A stretch of DNA of 64,000 bases from Clostridia bacterium (GCA_900769875.1 CAAGII010000182.1:1-64000), one strand, 5' to 3'. Numbered from the stretch's first letter, positions 41,110 to 51,225 are shown. The notes: generated by a model from the letters alone, not told the origin. Numbers and translations are program-made.

Positions 41110-42066
41110 ATGACGGTACAAACACGAAAGGCGCCCAAGGTCATCAACCGACCTCGCAGGAGCCTCGCAAGGAAGCTACGCGATCAGTGGCTGCTGATCC
41201 TCATGTCCTTGCTGCCCATTGCAATGATTATCCTCTTCAAGTATGTGCCCATTGCCGGCGTTACGCTTGCGTTCAAGAAATACAGCGCCAAGAAGGGCGT
41301 CTGGGGCAGCCCGTGGCTTGACCCCTGGTACAAGAACTTCCAGACCTTCTTCAAGAATGTCAACAGCGGCAACATCATCTGGAACACCTTCAAGGTCGGT
41401 GTGCTGACGCTTTTGTTCACCTACCCGCTGCCCATCATCTTCGCGCTCGCGCTCAACGAGCTGAAGTACAAGACCTTCAAGCGCTTTGCGCAGACCGCCT
41501 CCTACATCCCGCACTTCATTTCTGTCGTGGTGATCTGCTCGATGCTCAACAGCTTTGGCTCGGTCAACGGCATGTTCAACGATCTGCGCGCCCTGTTCGG
41601 TCTTCCACGTATCGACATGAACAACGGCGATACCTACTTCCTGCTTGAATACATCGGCTCAGCCGTATGGCAGGGCGTAGGATGGGGTTCCATCATGTAC
41701 CTGTCCGCGCTGAGCAATGTGGATACCTCCCTCTACGATGTGGCAAACCTTGACGGCGCGAACCGCCTGCAGAAGATCCGCCACATCGCATGGCCGGCCA
41801 TCATCCCGACCTCGACCACGCTGCTGATTATGAGCGCCGGCAATGTGATGAGCGCCGACTACCAGAAAATCCTGCTGATGCAGAACTCCACCAACACCAG
41901 CAAGCTGGAGGTGCTCGCCACCTTCGTGTATCATCAGGGCATTGAATCCGGCAAGTTTGATTACTCCACGGCCGTCAACCTCTTCTCCTCGGTCATCTGC
42001 CTTGTGCTTGTATGGGGCACGAACATGATCGTTCGGAAGATGGCGCCCGAAAACAGTCTGTGGTAA
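41110..42066 (+). CDS. Carbohydrate ABC transporter permease (LplB type), second system
   Basis: 318 residues from ATG 41110 (GGGGGAA upstream). It has the LplB layout: WLLILMSLLPIAMIILFKYVPIAGVTLAFKKY, PLPIIFALALNEL, SYIPHFISVVVICSML. The ATPase-docking EAA loop is LYDVANLDGANRLQKIRHIAWPAI. It is paralogous to the permease at 20428-21381. It heads an operon of at least 13 genes that runs to the window edge, so its cargo should be the oligosaccharide broken down by those enzymes. The ATPase must come from elsewhere. Confidence 0.92.
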   Translation: MTVQTRKAPKVINRPRRSLARKLRDQWLLILMSLLPIAMIILFKYVPIAGVTLAFKKYSAKKGVWGSPWLDPWYKNFQTFFKNVNSGNIIWNTFKVGVLTLLFTYPLPIIFALALNELKYKTFKRFAQTASYIPHFISVVVICSMLNSFGSVNGMFNDLRALFGLPRIDMNNGDTYFLLEYIGSAVWQGVGWGSIMYLSALSNVDTSLYDVANLDGANRLQKIRHIAWPAIIPTSTTLLIMSAGNVMSADYQKILLMQNSTNTSKLEVLATFVYHQGIESGKFDYSTAVNLFSSVICLVLVWGTNMIVRKMAPENSLW

Positions 42067-42080
42067 GGGAGGGAAGAGAT

Positions 42081-43007
42081 ATGGCACAGAGTGCGCTGAA
42101 AACCGTGTACCGCGATGGCAGAAAGCCGAAGAACAAGATTCAGATCGGCAACCTCGGCGTGGATATCCTGCTGGTGATTTTCTTCGTGATTGCCTCGGTC
42201 ATCTTCCTGTATCCCTTCCTGAACGTCGTGGCTGTTTCCCTGTCCAGCAACAGCATGATCACCACCGGTCAGGTCACCTGGTTTCCCAAGGAGCTGAACA
42301 CGCTCGGTTATGAAATGCTCTTTAAGGAGGGCAATATCTGGGGCGCCTACATGAATACGGTCATCATCTGCATCGGCTTTGCCATTGTCAACCTGACGAT
42401 GACCTCGCTGCTTGCGTATGTGATGATGGTACCAGACTTCGTGCTCAAACGTTTCTACTCCATCCTGCTGCTCATCACCATGTTCTTCTCCGGCGGCACC
42501 GTGCCGACCTACCTGCTCATCAAGAACCTGGGACTGAAAAACAACTGGCTCTCGCTGATCCTGCCGGGCGCGGTATCAGCCTACAACGTGTTTGTCTACC
42601 GCGCGTTCTACCGCGGCATATCCCACTCCATCCGCGAGTCTGCCATGATTGACGGCGCAAACGATCTGCAGATCCTTGTCCGCATCTATGTCCCGCTTTC
42701 CAAGGCGCTCTATGCCAGCTTCGGACTGTTTGCCATCGTGGGCATGTGGAACAGCTACTTCGACGCGCTGCTCTACATCGACAACGAAAAGCTGCAGCCC
42801 ATTCAGATGATCCTGCGCAAGATTGTGTTCACGTCCCTCGGCGCGGACATGACCGAATCCACCAACCTGATGAACGAGGGCAACCTCAACCGCCTCAACC
42901 TCCAGTACGCCTGCGTGGTGGCCACCGCGCTGCCCGTCATGGTGCTCTATCCGTTCCTGCAGAAGTACTTCGCGACCGGCGTTCAGGTTGGCGCCGTGAA
43001 GGGCTGA
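42081..43007 (+). CDS. Carbohydrate ABC transporter permease (CarB/YtcP type), second system
   Basis: 308 residues, GGGAGGG before the ATG, 14 bases after its partner. It has the usual helices (ILLVIFFVIASVIFLYPFLNVVAVSLSS; FFSGGTVPTYLLIKNLGLKNNW), the EAA loop IRESAMIDGANDLQILVRIYVPL, and the family C-terminus FLQKYFATGVQVGAVKG. It is the second channel half of the importer. Confidence 0.92.
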   Translation: MAQSALKTVYRDGRKPKNKIQIGNLGVDILLVIFFVIASVIFLYPFLNVVAVSLSSNSMITTGQVTWFPKELNTLGYEMLFKEGNIWGAYMNTVIICIGFAIVNLTMTSLLAYVMMVPDFVLKRFYSILLLITMFFSGGTVPTYLLIKNLGLKNNWLSLILPGAVSAYNVFVYRAFYRGISHSIRESAMIDGANDLQILVRIYVPLSKALYASFGLFAIVGMWNSYFDALLYIDNEKLQPIQMILRKIVFTSLGADMTESTNLMNEGNLNRLNLQYACVVATALPVMVLYPFLQKYFATGVQVGAVKG

Positions 43008-43097
43008 GGCATTTCCTGTACCGTTTGTCACGGCGCCATGGGTGGCAGCCGTACAAATACAGCCGGAATCCCGGCAAACAACAAGGAGGAAACACAC

Positions 43098-44810
43098 ATG
43101 AAAAAGATCCTCGCCATCGCTCTGTGCTGCGTCATGTGCCTGGGCATGATCCCCATGGCCTCCGCAGCCGGCAACTCCTGGGACAGCATGGACTGGGACA
43201 GCCTGATCGATTTCAGCACCTGGGCAACCGCCAAGGACAACGGCATCGAGCTGCCTGAGCTGAACGGCCCGCTGAAGATCACCGCCAATATCGCTGACTT
43301 CAACCTCACCTCCGAGGGCACCATGGTGCAGTATCTGTGGGAGAAGGCCATGGAGCACTACCTCGGCTGCGACATCGAGCTGACCATCAACCGTACCCCC
43401 TGGGCGGACTTCCGCACCAAGGAGCTGGTGCTGCTGGGCGCTGACGACGTGGCTGACATCAACAGCTACTCTCAGGGCGACGCGATCCTGCAGTACGGCG
43501 AGGACGGCGTTGTGCTGAACATCGCTGATTATGCGGACTGCATCAAGTACTACTGGGACTATGTGGATGGCCATCCCAACGGCCGCAAGGTCGCCATCAA
43601 TGCCGACGGTTCCATGTACCGCTTCATCGACGGCACCAACAACTCTGAGGACATCATGGGCGCCCAGTCCTTCACGGCCTTTGCGTACCGCTTCGATGTG
43701 CTCAAGAAGCTGGGCCTGCAGCCTGCGACCACCATTGATGAGTTCACCGCGCTGTGCGCCGCCCTGCAGGAAAAGATCAATGCGGGCGAGCTGGACGCGA
43801 AGTACGTCATCATGAACAACACCAAGGACTATGCCTTCTACCGCGGCTTCGTGGGCATCTGGCATACCTGGGATACCCTGTACTGGAACGGCTCCGAGTG
43901 GTCCTTCGGCCCCATCGAGAACAACTTCCGCGAAATGCTGAAGTACCTGCGTGAGCTGTACGTCGCTGGCTACATCGACCCCGAGTTCGCGACCTCCGAC
44001 TTCAACCAGAGCACCGAAAAGGCTTCCACCGGCTATGCGCTGGTCTGCCCCACCTTGTGGGCCGGCTCCGTGGCTTCCTGGAACAGCTCCCTGCCCGCTG
44101 ACTCCACCATCGAATGGGGTCTGGCCTATCTGCCCACCGGCGACTACGGCACCGCGTGGAAGTGGGGCTCCAAGCTGGACGGCAAGAGCCTGAACACTAT
44201 CTACGGCATCTACTTCGACGCTGACGTGGAGCATCCCGAGCATCTGGTGGCCATGATCGACTATCAGTACAGCGACGAGATGAACGACCTCATCAACTGG
44301 GGCGTGAAGGGCGTTACCTACACGGTGGACGAGAATGGCAACAAGGCATTCTCCGACGAGATCATGAGCGATTCCTCTCCTGCCACCAAGTCCTCCGAGG
44401 CTGGCGCCGCCGCTTCCTGCGTGTGCCGCACTGGTATCCCCTTCGTGGCGCAGAACTTCTATGCGCTGATTCAGGTGGCCTCCAACCCCGAGCCCTGGTG
44501 GAATCCTGAGGACGGCTACTACACCGGCAAGTACTGGCTGGAATCCAACCGTCTGGGCGGCGTGGAGTCCGTGTCTCCCTACGATCGTCCCGCCGTGCTG
44601 ACCCTGAACTCCGACGAGGCAACCGCCAAGTCCCAGCTGCAGACCGCCTGCGAGACCTACGCGAAGGAAGAGTCTCTGAAGTTCATCACCGGCGAATACG
44701 ACATCAACAGCGACGCCGCGTGGGCAGCCTACGTCAACGGCGTGAAGTCCCAGTCTGATGAGGACTTCGACGCGACCATCGCGATGCTGAACGCCAACTC
44801 CAACAAGTAA
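43098..44810 (+). CDS. Extracellular solute-binding protein, second sugar ABC system
   Basis: 570 residues from ATG 43098 (AAGGAGG, eight-base spacing). The signal peptide MKKILAIALCCVMCLGMIPMASA ends at an AXA-type site before AGNSWDSM. No lipobox cysteine follows the site, as in the other binding protein of this window. The mature protein is large and acidic with many Trp/Tyr residues, as usual for oligosaccharide-binding LplA-like proteins (KITANIADFNLTSEGTMVQYLWEKAMEHYLGCDIELTIN...). The codons are almost all preferred ones, implying high expression. A perfect 15-bp hairpin follows the gene at 44864-44896. Confidence 0.9.
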   Translation: MKKILAIALCCVMCLGMIPMASAAGNSWDSMDWDSLIDFSTWATAKDNGIELPELNGPLKITANIADFNLTSEGTMVQYLWEKAMEHYLGCDIELTINRTPWADFRTKELVLLGADDVADINSYSQGDAILQYGEDGVVLNIADYADCIKYYWDYVDGHPNGRKVAINADGSMYRFIDGTNNSEDIMGAQSFTAFAYRFDVLKKLGLQPATTIDEFTALCAALQEKINAGELDAKYVIMNNTKDYAFYRGFVGIWHTWDTLYWNGSEWSFGPIENNFREMLKYLRELYVAGYIDPEFATSDFNQSTEKASTGYALVCPTLWAGSVASWNSSLPADSTIEWGLAYLPTGDYGTAWKWGSKLDGKSLNTIYGIYFDADVEHPEHLVAMIDYQYSDEMNDLINWGVKGVTYTVDENGNKAFSDEIMSDSSPATKSSEAGAAASCVCRTGIPFVAQNFYALIQVASNPEPWWNPEDGYYTGKYWLESNRLGGVESVSPYDRPAVLTLNSDEATAKSQLQTACETYAKEESLKFITGEYDINSDAAWAAYVNGVKSQSDEDFDATIAMLNANSNK

Positions 44811-44863
44811 TCATTCCACTGGCACCCAAACGGCGATGCCATCAACCCTCTGTCAAGGAGGCG

Positions 44864-44896
44864 GGAAGGGGACAAACCTTGGGTTTGTCCCCTTCC
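44864..44896 (+). repeat. Perfect 15-bp inverted repeat behind the binding-protein gene
   Basis: GGAAGGGGACAAACC (44864-44878) and its exact complement (44882-44896) are separated by three bases. There is no U-tract, so it is unlikely to be a full terminator. It would stabilise the 3' end of the permease/binding-protein mRNA or attenuate reading into the glycosidase genes. Confidence 0.8.
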
Positions 44897-44990
44897 TGTG
44901 GTTGTGGCTCGATGAATCGTGGTAAGGCTGCTCCTGTGGCGCTGTGCGCCGCATGGCGGACAGCAGCAGCTTTATCAGATGGAGGCAGCA

Positions 44991-47591
44991 ATGAGCAGAA
45001 TCGTTCGTCTTCGCACCGAATACCAGCAGCACCCGCTCGCAGTGGACCAGCCCGCGCCTGTATTCTCCTGGCAGGCTGAGGAATGCGGCCGCGACTGGCG
45101 CCAGATCAGTTATCGCCTGCGCGTGTGGCAGGATCAGCGCCTCGTGTGGGATAGCGGCGTGGTACACTCTGCACAGATGCATCACGTCGCCTATGCGGGA
45201 GAGAAGCTGCAAAGCTTTGCCAGCTATTGGTGGCAGCTTGAGGTCACGGCGGAGAGCCGGGACGGCGTCGAAACCCTGCACAGCGAAACGGCGCACTTCA
45301 TGACCGCCGCCATGGAGCAATCCGCGTGGCAGGCGTCGTGGATCGGCGACGGCGAGGATGAGCGCTATCATATCTTCCGCCGCACATTCCGCGTCGGCAT
45401 GCCGGTGAAGCGCGCGGTCATGTATGTGTGCGGTCTGGGTCAATCGGTATGCGCCATGAACGGCGCGATGGTCAGCGACGCTGTGCTTGAACCGGGCTGG
45501 ACGGAGTATCGCAGGGCGTGTCTGTACGCGGCTTATGACGTCACGCGCCTCATTCGTACGGGCGAAAACGCCATGGCGGTCATGCTGGGCGACGGTATGT
45601 ACAATGTGCGCGGCGGACGTTATGTGTATTTTCCAAGAAGCTATGGCAAGCGTAAAATGATGCTGGAGCTGCACATCGTCTATGAGGACGGCACACGGGA
45701 AAAGGTGCTGTCGGGCAGCGACTGGCTGATGGGCGAAAGTCCGCTCCAATTCGGCTGCATTTATGGCGGCGAGGACTACGACGGGCGCATCTCCTTTCTT
45801 GACGCGTCGCTTCCCGGCGCGCAGAGCGGTCAATGGGAGCCTGTGCGGCTGACAGGTGCGCCGGAGATTGTGCTGCGCTCCCGCATGATTCCCCCGGAAA
45901 AGGTCATGCAAACCTATACGCCCGTCAGCGTGACCCCCTTGCCCGGTGGAAGATGGCGATACGATCTGGGTACCAACTTTTCCGGCTGGGTGCGCATCCG
46001 TATCAAAACCGACGGCACATGCGAAGGCAGGCGTGTGGTGATGACGCCCGGCGAAATCCTGGACGCGGCGGGCGAGGTCGATCAGCGCGTCACGGGGCGC
46101 GGCTACGCATGGACCTATATCTGCAGCGCGCAAAAGATGCAGATCTATGCGCCGCAGTTCAGCTATACGGGCTTCCGCTATGTGGTGGTCAGTGGAGCTT
46201 GCCCTGTCGGTGAGGCGCAGAAGCATCCTGAGCTGCCCGTGCTCGAGAGCCTGACAGGCGAGTTTGTCTATCCTGAAATGGAGGCGGCCGGCAGCTTCGA
46301 CTGCGACAGCAAGCTGCTGATGGATATCCATCAGATCATCCGTCAGGCGATGCTGAGCAACATCAAGAGCTACTTTACGGACTGTCCGCATCGCGAGAAG
46401 CTCCCATGGCTGGAGGAAACGCACCTCATTGGCCCGGCCATGCTGTGCAACTGGAATCTCGAGGCGCTCTACGAAAAGGTGGAGGCCGATATGCAGGACG
46501 CGCAGCGGGATTCCGGTCTGGTGGCGGATGTGTGTCCCGAATATGTGACGGGCTTTGACAGGTGGCACAAGGGCTTTGTGGACTCCCCGGAATGGGGAAG
46601 CGCGATTGTGCTCAACCCGTGGCATCTGTACGCAAGGTACGGAAACACGCGCCTTCTGAGGAGCGCCTATCCCGCCATGAAGCGCTATGTGGATTACCTG
46701 ACCTCGCGCGCGCATCACCATGTACTGCATCACGGCCTGGGCGACTGGCTGGATATTGGGCCCTGCACGCCCTATTCGCAGAATACGCCGGTGCCGGTGA
46801 CGGCGACATGCATCTACTATATGGATCTTGGCGTGATGGAAAAGGCGGCGCGATTGCTGAATCTGCCGGAGGATGCGGACGGCTGGCGCCGTCTGCGCGA
46901 GCAGGTGTTTGAGGAATACAACGCGCAGTTCCTTGACGATCAGACCGGCAGGTATGCAAACGGCAGTCAGGCCTGTCAGGCAATGAGCTTGATGGCAGGC
47001 CTTGTGCCGGAGTCTGTGCGCGACAAGGCCGTGCGACAGCTGCGTGACGAGGTGGTGAAGCGCAGCTATGCCATCACGGCGGGCGATGTGGGTCATCCGT
47101 ATCTGGTGGCGGCGCTGATGCGCGAGGATATGCATGACGTGCTTAACACCATGACAAACATCACGGATACGCCCGGCTACGGCTATCAGGTGAAGCACGG
47201 CGCAACCACCCTCACCGAGGAATGGGACGGCCCCGATCCCGCGCGTCCGCACGGCTCGCAGAATCACTTGATGCTGGGCAGCATTGACGAGTGGTTCTAC
47301 GCAGGGCTGGGCGGCGTTGGCAGCATACGTACCTGGGAGGATATTGCCCGCGTGACCGTTTCGCCGCATTTTGCACAGGGATTGACGCGCTGCAGCGTCT
47401 GGTGCGCTCACCCGCACGGAAGGCTTGCGGTATCGTGGGCGCGCGAGGAGCAGGGGATCACGCTGCGTGTGATGGTGCCACCGAATACCGAGGCAACGGT
47501 GAGCGCGATGGGCAGGGTGCTTTCGGAAACAGCTGGCAGCGGCGAGCATACCTATTGGATCCAGTACGATGAACAGGAGGAGAAGCGCTGA
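44991..47591 (+). CDS. GH78 alpha-L-rhamnosidase (first copy)
   Basis: 866 residues from ATG 44991 (GGAGG seven bases upstream). Fibronectin-like and carbohydrate-binding N-terminal domains (PAPVFSWQAEE.RDWRQISYRLRVW; KRAVMYVCGLGQSVCAMNGAMVSDAVLEPGWTEYRR) precede an (alpha/alpha)6 catalytic domain at about 430-790 with FTDCPHREKLPWLEE (D464 onward) holding the putative acid residues. A C-terminal beta domain follows (ARVTVSPHFAQGLTRCSVWCAHPHGRLAVSW). There is no signal peptide. It would release L-rhamnose from rhamnogalacturonan or glycoside linkages. It belongs to the subgroup with REKLPW rather than RDERMGW, so specificity probably differs from the second GH78 in this operon. Confidence 0.9.
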   Translation: MSRIVRLRTEYQQHPLAVDQPAPVFSWQAEECGRDWRQISYRLRVWQDQRLVWDSGVVHSAQMHHVAYAGEKLQSFASYWWQLEVTAESRDGVETLHSETAHFMTAAMEQSAWQASWIGDGEDERYHIFRRTFRVGMPVKRAVMYVCGLGQSVCAMNGAMVSDAVLEPGWTEYRRACLYAAYDVTRLIRTGENAMAVMLGDGMYNVRGGRYVYFPRSYGKRKMMLELHIVYEDGTREKVLSGSDWLMGESPLQFGCIYGGEDYDGRISFLDASLPGAQSGQWEPVRLTGAPEIVLRSRMIPPEKVMQTYTPVSVTPLPGGRWRYDLGTNFSGWVRIRIKTDGTCEGRRVVMTPGEILDAAGEVDQRVTGRGYAWTYICSAQKMQIYAPQFSYTGFRYVVVSGACPVGEAQKHPELPVLESLTGEFVYPEMEAAGSFDCDSKLLMDIHQIIRQAMLSNIKSYFTDCPHREKLPWLEETHLIGPAMLCNWNLEALYEKVEADMQDAQRDSGLVADVCPEYVTGFDRWHKGFVDSPEWGSAIVLNPWHLYARYGNTRLLRSAYPAMKRYVDYLTSRAHHHVLHHGLGDWLDIGPCTPYSQNTPVPVTATCIYYMDLGVMEKAARLLNLPEDADGWRRLREQVFEEYNAQFLDDQTGRYANGSQACQAMSLMAGLVPESVRDKAVRQLRDEVVKRSYAITAGDVGHPYLVAALMREDMHDVLNTMTNITDTPGYGYQVKHGATTLTEEWDGPDPARPHGSQNHLMLGSIDEWFYAGLGGVGSIRTWEDIARVTVSPHFAQGLTRCSVWCAHPHGRLAVSWAREEQGITLRVMVPPNTEATVSAMGRVLSETAGSGEHTYWIQYDEQEEKR

Positions 47592-48622
47592 TGATTTCCA
47601 TTCACGATCCGATGCTTCAGCCCTATCTGACGCCGTACCGCTATCCGGTGCCGGTGCTGACCGGCTCCGGCGTTTCCGGGGCGTTTGACGAGCAGTCGGT
47701 AGATATTCCCTTTGTGTTCCGTCACATGGGCCGCTTTTACATGGTGTACACCGGTTTTGATGGCGTGGGTTATCAGTCCGCGCTGGCTGTGTCGGATGAT
47801 CTTCTTCACTGGCAGTTTGAGCGCATGCTGCTGCCCCGCCCAGAGAAGGACAGCAACCGCTGGGATGCGGCGGGCGGTGCGGTGACATGGCTGCTTAAGG
47901 AGAGTGACGGACTGTGGGATGTGCCCACGCTCCTTAAGCATGACGGGCGCTACTGGGGCGTGTACCACTCCTATCCGGGTCAGGGATATGAAAGCGGCGC
48001 GGCGTCCATTGGGCTGATTTGGTGCAGCAGGGACGATCTGTCCGAATGGCACCGTCTGGACGAGCCCGTGTTTTCGTGGCGCGACGGCTGCGACTGGGAG
48101 CGCGGCGGTCTGTACAAGGCCTGTGTGATCCGCAACGGCGGCAGATGGATGATGTTTTACAACGCCAAGAACGAGGAGCGCGCATGGGTGGAGCAGACCG
48201 GTCTTGCCGTATCGGATGATCTGATGCACTGGAAACGCTGTGAAGAAAACCCGCTGCTTCGCGTTACGCCCGGCGCATGGGATCAGCGCTTCGTATCCGA
48301 TCCGTATGTGGTGCATGACGGAGGCAGGTGGCTGAATTTCTACTTCGGTCTTGGCCCGGGTCACGCGCAGGAGGGGCTTGCGCTGTCGGATGACCTGCTG
48401 CACTGGGAGAAGGTCGATCAGCCGATTCTGCCCGCCGGTGCGCCGGGCAGTCTTGACAGCGAGCATGCCCACAAGGCGTCCATGGTGTACTGGCAGGGCG
48501 TGCTGTATCACTTCTACTGCGCGACGCGGCCCTGGCAGGAGGGCGACAAAACGAAGATCTTCGACTATGAGTATCGCACGATCTGTGTGGCCACAAGCAA
48601 ACCGCTGGAGGTGCAGACCTGA
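47591..48622 (+). CDS. Five-bladed beta-propeller glycosidase (GH43/GH130-like)
   Basis: 343 residues, overlapping the GH78 stop by one base (TGATG). Repeated propeller blades are plain: FVFRHMGRFYMVYTGFDGVGYQSALAVSDDLLHWQFER; LKHDGRYWGVYHSY; ACVIRNGGRWMMFYNAKNE..TGLAVSDDLMHWKR; VVHDGGRWLNFYFGLGPGHAQEGLALSDDLLHWEK. Acidic residues in the DIPFVF, DVPTLL and SDPYVV blade starts are candidates for catalysis, as in GH43/32/130. I cannot fix the exact family. The protein is cytoplasmic. The stop overlaps the next ATG by one base. Confidence 0.75.
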   Translation: MISIHDPMLQPYLTPYRYPVPVLTGSGVSGAFDEQSVDIPFVFRHMGRFYMVYTGFDGVGYQSALAVSDDLLHWQFERMLLPRPEKDSNRWDAAGGAVTWLLKESDGLWDVPTLLKHDGRYWGVYHSYPGQGYESGAASIGLIWCSRDDLSEWHRLDEPVFSWRDGCDWERGGLYKACVIRNGGRWMMFYNAKNEERAWVEQTGLAVSDDLMHWKRCEENPLLRVTPGAWDQRFVSDPYVVHDGGRWLNFYFGLGPGHAQEGLALSDDLLHWEKVDQPILPAGAPGSLDSEHAHKASMVYWQGVLYHFYCATRPWQEGDKTKIFDYEYRTICVATSKPLEVQT

Positions 48623-51225
48623 TGAAACGACTGGAGCAGGCGCTTGATGATCGCTGCGGCAGTGCCATCCTTCCCTTTCTGTGGATGAAGGGCGAGGACT
48701 ATGAAACGGTGGTGGAGGAGCTTGACGCCATCGAGCGCTGCGGCATCCGGGAGGTGTGTCTGGAATCGCGTCCCTTCCCGGATTTCTGCGGGGAGAAATG
48801 GTGGGCAATCCTTGACCGCGTGCTGCCGGAAATGAAGCGGCGCGGTATGCGCGTATGGATTCTGGATGACCGCAAGTTCCCCACAGGCTATGCTAACGGC
48901 GGCTTTGAGCGCCGTCCCGAGCTTGCCAAGCGCTACCTTGCGGAGCGCCATGTGGATATCATGGGCCCGTGCCATGACAGCGCCATGCTGGTGGAGAACT
49001 TCTATGGCGACAACCGGCTGCTGGCGGTGCTCGCCGTGCCAAAGCCGGACAGCGAAAGCTATGCCGTGTCGGGCGACGGTATCATCGACCTGACGGATCG
49101 CATTGAGAACGGCTTTGTCTATTTCGATTTGCCCGAGGGCGCGTACAGGCTGTTCGTCCTCTTTGTCACAAGCGAACAGGGCGGCAGAGAGCATTACATG
49201 AACCTGATAGACGAGCGCTCTGTGCGCGTACTGCTCGACGAGGTCTATGAGCCGCATTACGCGCACTACCGTGAGTACTTTGGCAGCACGATCGCAGGCT
49301 TCTTCTCCGACGAGCCGGAGCTGGGCAATGTCAAGGGCTACCCCTTTGATTCCGGGCTGGGGCAGGGGAATGTGCGCCTCCCGTGGAGCGACCAGCTTGA
49401 GCAGATGCTCCGAGCGCGCTGGCAGGAAGCCTTCACCCGCCGCCTGATCGGCTTGTGGTACGAAGCAGGCGCACATACCGCACGCACGCGCAGCGATTAC
49501 ATGGATTGCGTCACCACGTTGGTGCACCGCTGCTTCTCCGGTCAGGTGGGCGACTGGTGCCGCAGTCATCATGTGGAATACATCGGCCACATCATTGAGG
49601 ACGCGAACGCTCATACGCGCCTGGCGTGCTCCATTGGTCACTACTTCCGCGAGATGGAAGGTCAGGACATGGCGGGCATTGATCTGGTGCATCATCAGAT
49701 CGTGCCGGGTTTTACCGGGAAAATCCACCAGTGGATTGCGGGAGACACGGACGGCGAGTTCTTCCACTTTGCACTGGCGAAGCTCGGCAGCTCCGCAGCG
49801 CACATCGACCCCAGGAAGAAGGGCCGCGCACTGTGCGAAATCTTTGGCAACTACGGATGGGCTGAGGGCGTTTCGCTCATGAAGTGGCTCACCAACCACA
49901 TGCTGGTACGGGGCATCAATGTGTTTGTGCCCCACGCCTTCTCCATGACCTATCCTGACCGCGACTGCCCGCCTCATTTCTACGCGCGGGGGAACAATCC
50001 GCAGTTTGGCGCCTTTCAGCAGCTGATGCGGTACATGCAGAGGTGTTGCCATCTGCTTGGAGGCGGACGCGCGATGCTGGACGCCGCGGTGCTCTACCAT
50101 GCCGAGGCCGAATGGTGCGGAGGGCGGACGCAGCTGTATCAGAAGCCCGTGCGCGCGCTTGCCGAGCGTCAAATGGACTGCGACGTGCTGCCGTGCGATG
50201 TGCTGAATCCTGCCCATGCGCGCGTGGAGGAGCATTGCCTTGTGGTCAACGGCTACCGCTATCCGTGCCTGATTCTTCCGATGGCGGAGGGATTGCGCGC
50301 CGATGCGGCTGCGTTCATTGCGCAGGCTACGGCGCAGGGACTGCCCGTGTACGCGGTGGACAGCCTGAGCGAGAAAGACTGCGCTTTGCAGCCGTTGCCG
50401 GATGATGTGCTCTCCGTACTTCGGGCGCATGTGCGAGTGGTGCCGCTGGACCAGCTTGCCGAGCGCGTGGCCGGTGACACCGGCGCGTTCATCGGCGCGG
50501 AGGGGACATGGCCCGGGCTTCGCGCCATGCGCATGCGGTATGATGACGGCGTGGTGGTGATATTCTTCAACGAGCATACCACCCAAAGCGTGGATACGCA
50601 GGTGCGTTTTGCGCTGCAGGGCTGCGAGGCCGCGGTGCTCTACGACCCGTGGAAGCAGGAGACGCGCACGGTTTCTGTCGCAAGCGGGCGGATGCGGCTG
50701 CACCTCTATCCCGGCGAGGCGATCTTCTGCGTGCTGGATCAAACGGCAAAGGCGCCGGATCAGCCGCTGCGCCTTGTATCGTCGCAGGTGCTGGACACCG
50801 CGTGGGAGGTCAGCCGGGCGGATGAGCTGCATTACGGCGAGTTTACGCCCTACCTGCACCTTGAGGCGGGGCAGAAGCTGCCAAACCTGAATGGGCGCGG
50901 CTATGATCCGGCGTTTACGGGCTTCTACCGCTATGACGGCGCGTTTGAAGCGGATATCCGTCCGGGATGGCGATATCTGCTGCACCTGAAGGAGGGCGGC
51001 GATACGGCGGAGGTGTTTGTCAATGGGCAGTCGCTCGGCTATGTCGCCAACTTCCCGTCGAGTCTGGACGTTACGCATCTCCTGCGCAGCGGCCGGAATG
51101 AGCTGAGACTTGAGTTCAGCACCACCCTTGTATGGAAGCGCAAGGACGGCGCTTCCACCCACCTGCAGGTATACGGAACAGGACTTCTGGCACAGCCGGT
51201 ACTACAGTGCCTTGCAACTGTCTGA
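48622..51225 (+). CDS. Large GH106-like glycoside hydrolase
   Basis: 867 residues. The N-terminal barrel has CGIREVCLESRPFPDFCG, MRVWILDDRKFPTGYANG, GFFSDEPELGN (candidate catalytic Glu near 240), YIGHIIEDANAHTRLACSIGHYFREMEGQDMAGIDLVHHQI and a Rossmann-like middle part. The C-terminal jelly roll (YRYDGAFEADIRPGWRYLLHLKEGGDTAEVFVNGQSLGYV) is GH2/GH106-like. GH106 enzymes are alpha-L-rhamnosidases acting on rhamnogalacturonan II and RG-I; this one is shorter than typical members (about 1100) and lacks a signal peptide, so the family call is tentative. It is part of the tightly packed operon, start overlapping the preceding stop by one base. Confidence 0.65.
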   Translation: MKRLEQALDDRCGSAILPFLWMKGEDYETVVEELDAIERCGIREVCLESRPFPDFCGEKWWAILDRVLPEMKRRGMRVWILDDRKFPTGYANGGFERRPELAKRYLAERHVDIMGPCHDSAMLVENFYGDNRLLAVLAVPKPDSESYAVSGDGIIDLTDRIENGFVYFDLPEGAYRLFVLFVTSEQGGREHYMNLIDERSVRVLLDEVYEPHYAHYREYFGSTIAGFFSDEPELGNVKGYPFDSGLGQGNVRLPWSDQLEQMLRARWQEAFTRRLIGLWYEAGAHTARTRSDYMDCVTTLVHRCFSGQVGDWCRSHHVEYIGHIIEDANAHTRLACSIGHYFREMEGQDMAGIDLVHHQIVPGFTGKIHQWIAGDTDGEFFHFALAKLGSSAAHIDPRKKGRALCEIFGNYGWAEGVSLMKWLTNHMLVRGINVFVPHAFSMTYPDRDCPPHFYARGNNPQFGAFQQLMRYMQRCCHLLGGGRAMLDAAVLYHAEAEWCGGRTQLYQKPVRALAERQMDCDVLPCDVLNPAHARVEEHCLVVNGYRYPCLILPMAEGLRADAAAFIAQATAQGLPVYAVDSLSEKDCALQPLPDDVLSVLRAHVRVVPLDQLAERVAGDTGAFIGAEGTWPGLRAMRMRYDDGVVVIFFNEHTTQSVDTQVRFALQGCEAAVLYDPWKQETRTVSVASGRMRLHLYPGEAIFCVLDQTAKAPDQPLRLVSSQVLDTAWEVSRADELHYGEFTPYLHLEAGQKLPNLNGRGYDPAFTGFYRYDGAFEADIRPGWRYLLHLKEGGDTAEVFVNGQSLGYVANFPSSLDVTHLLRSGRNELRLEFSTTLVWKRKDGASTHLQVYGTGLLAQPVLQCLATV

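Noticed and set aside
44853..47888. Long open frame of about 1000 codons on the minus strand opposite the first GH78 gene
   Set aside because: It mirrors the plus-strand GH78 gene in a G+C-rich region, has biased His/Arg/Gln composition and no domain.
48565..51162. Long minus-strand open frame opposite the GH106-like gene
   Set aside because: Same reason: antisense shadow of a real gene with no domain or ribosome site.
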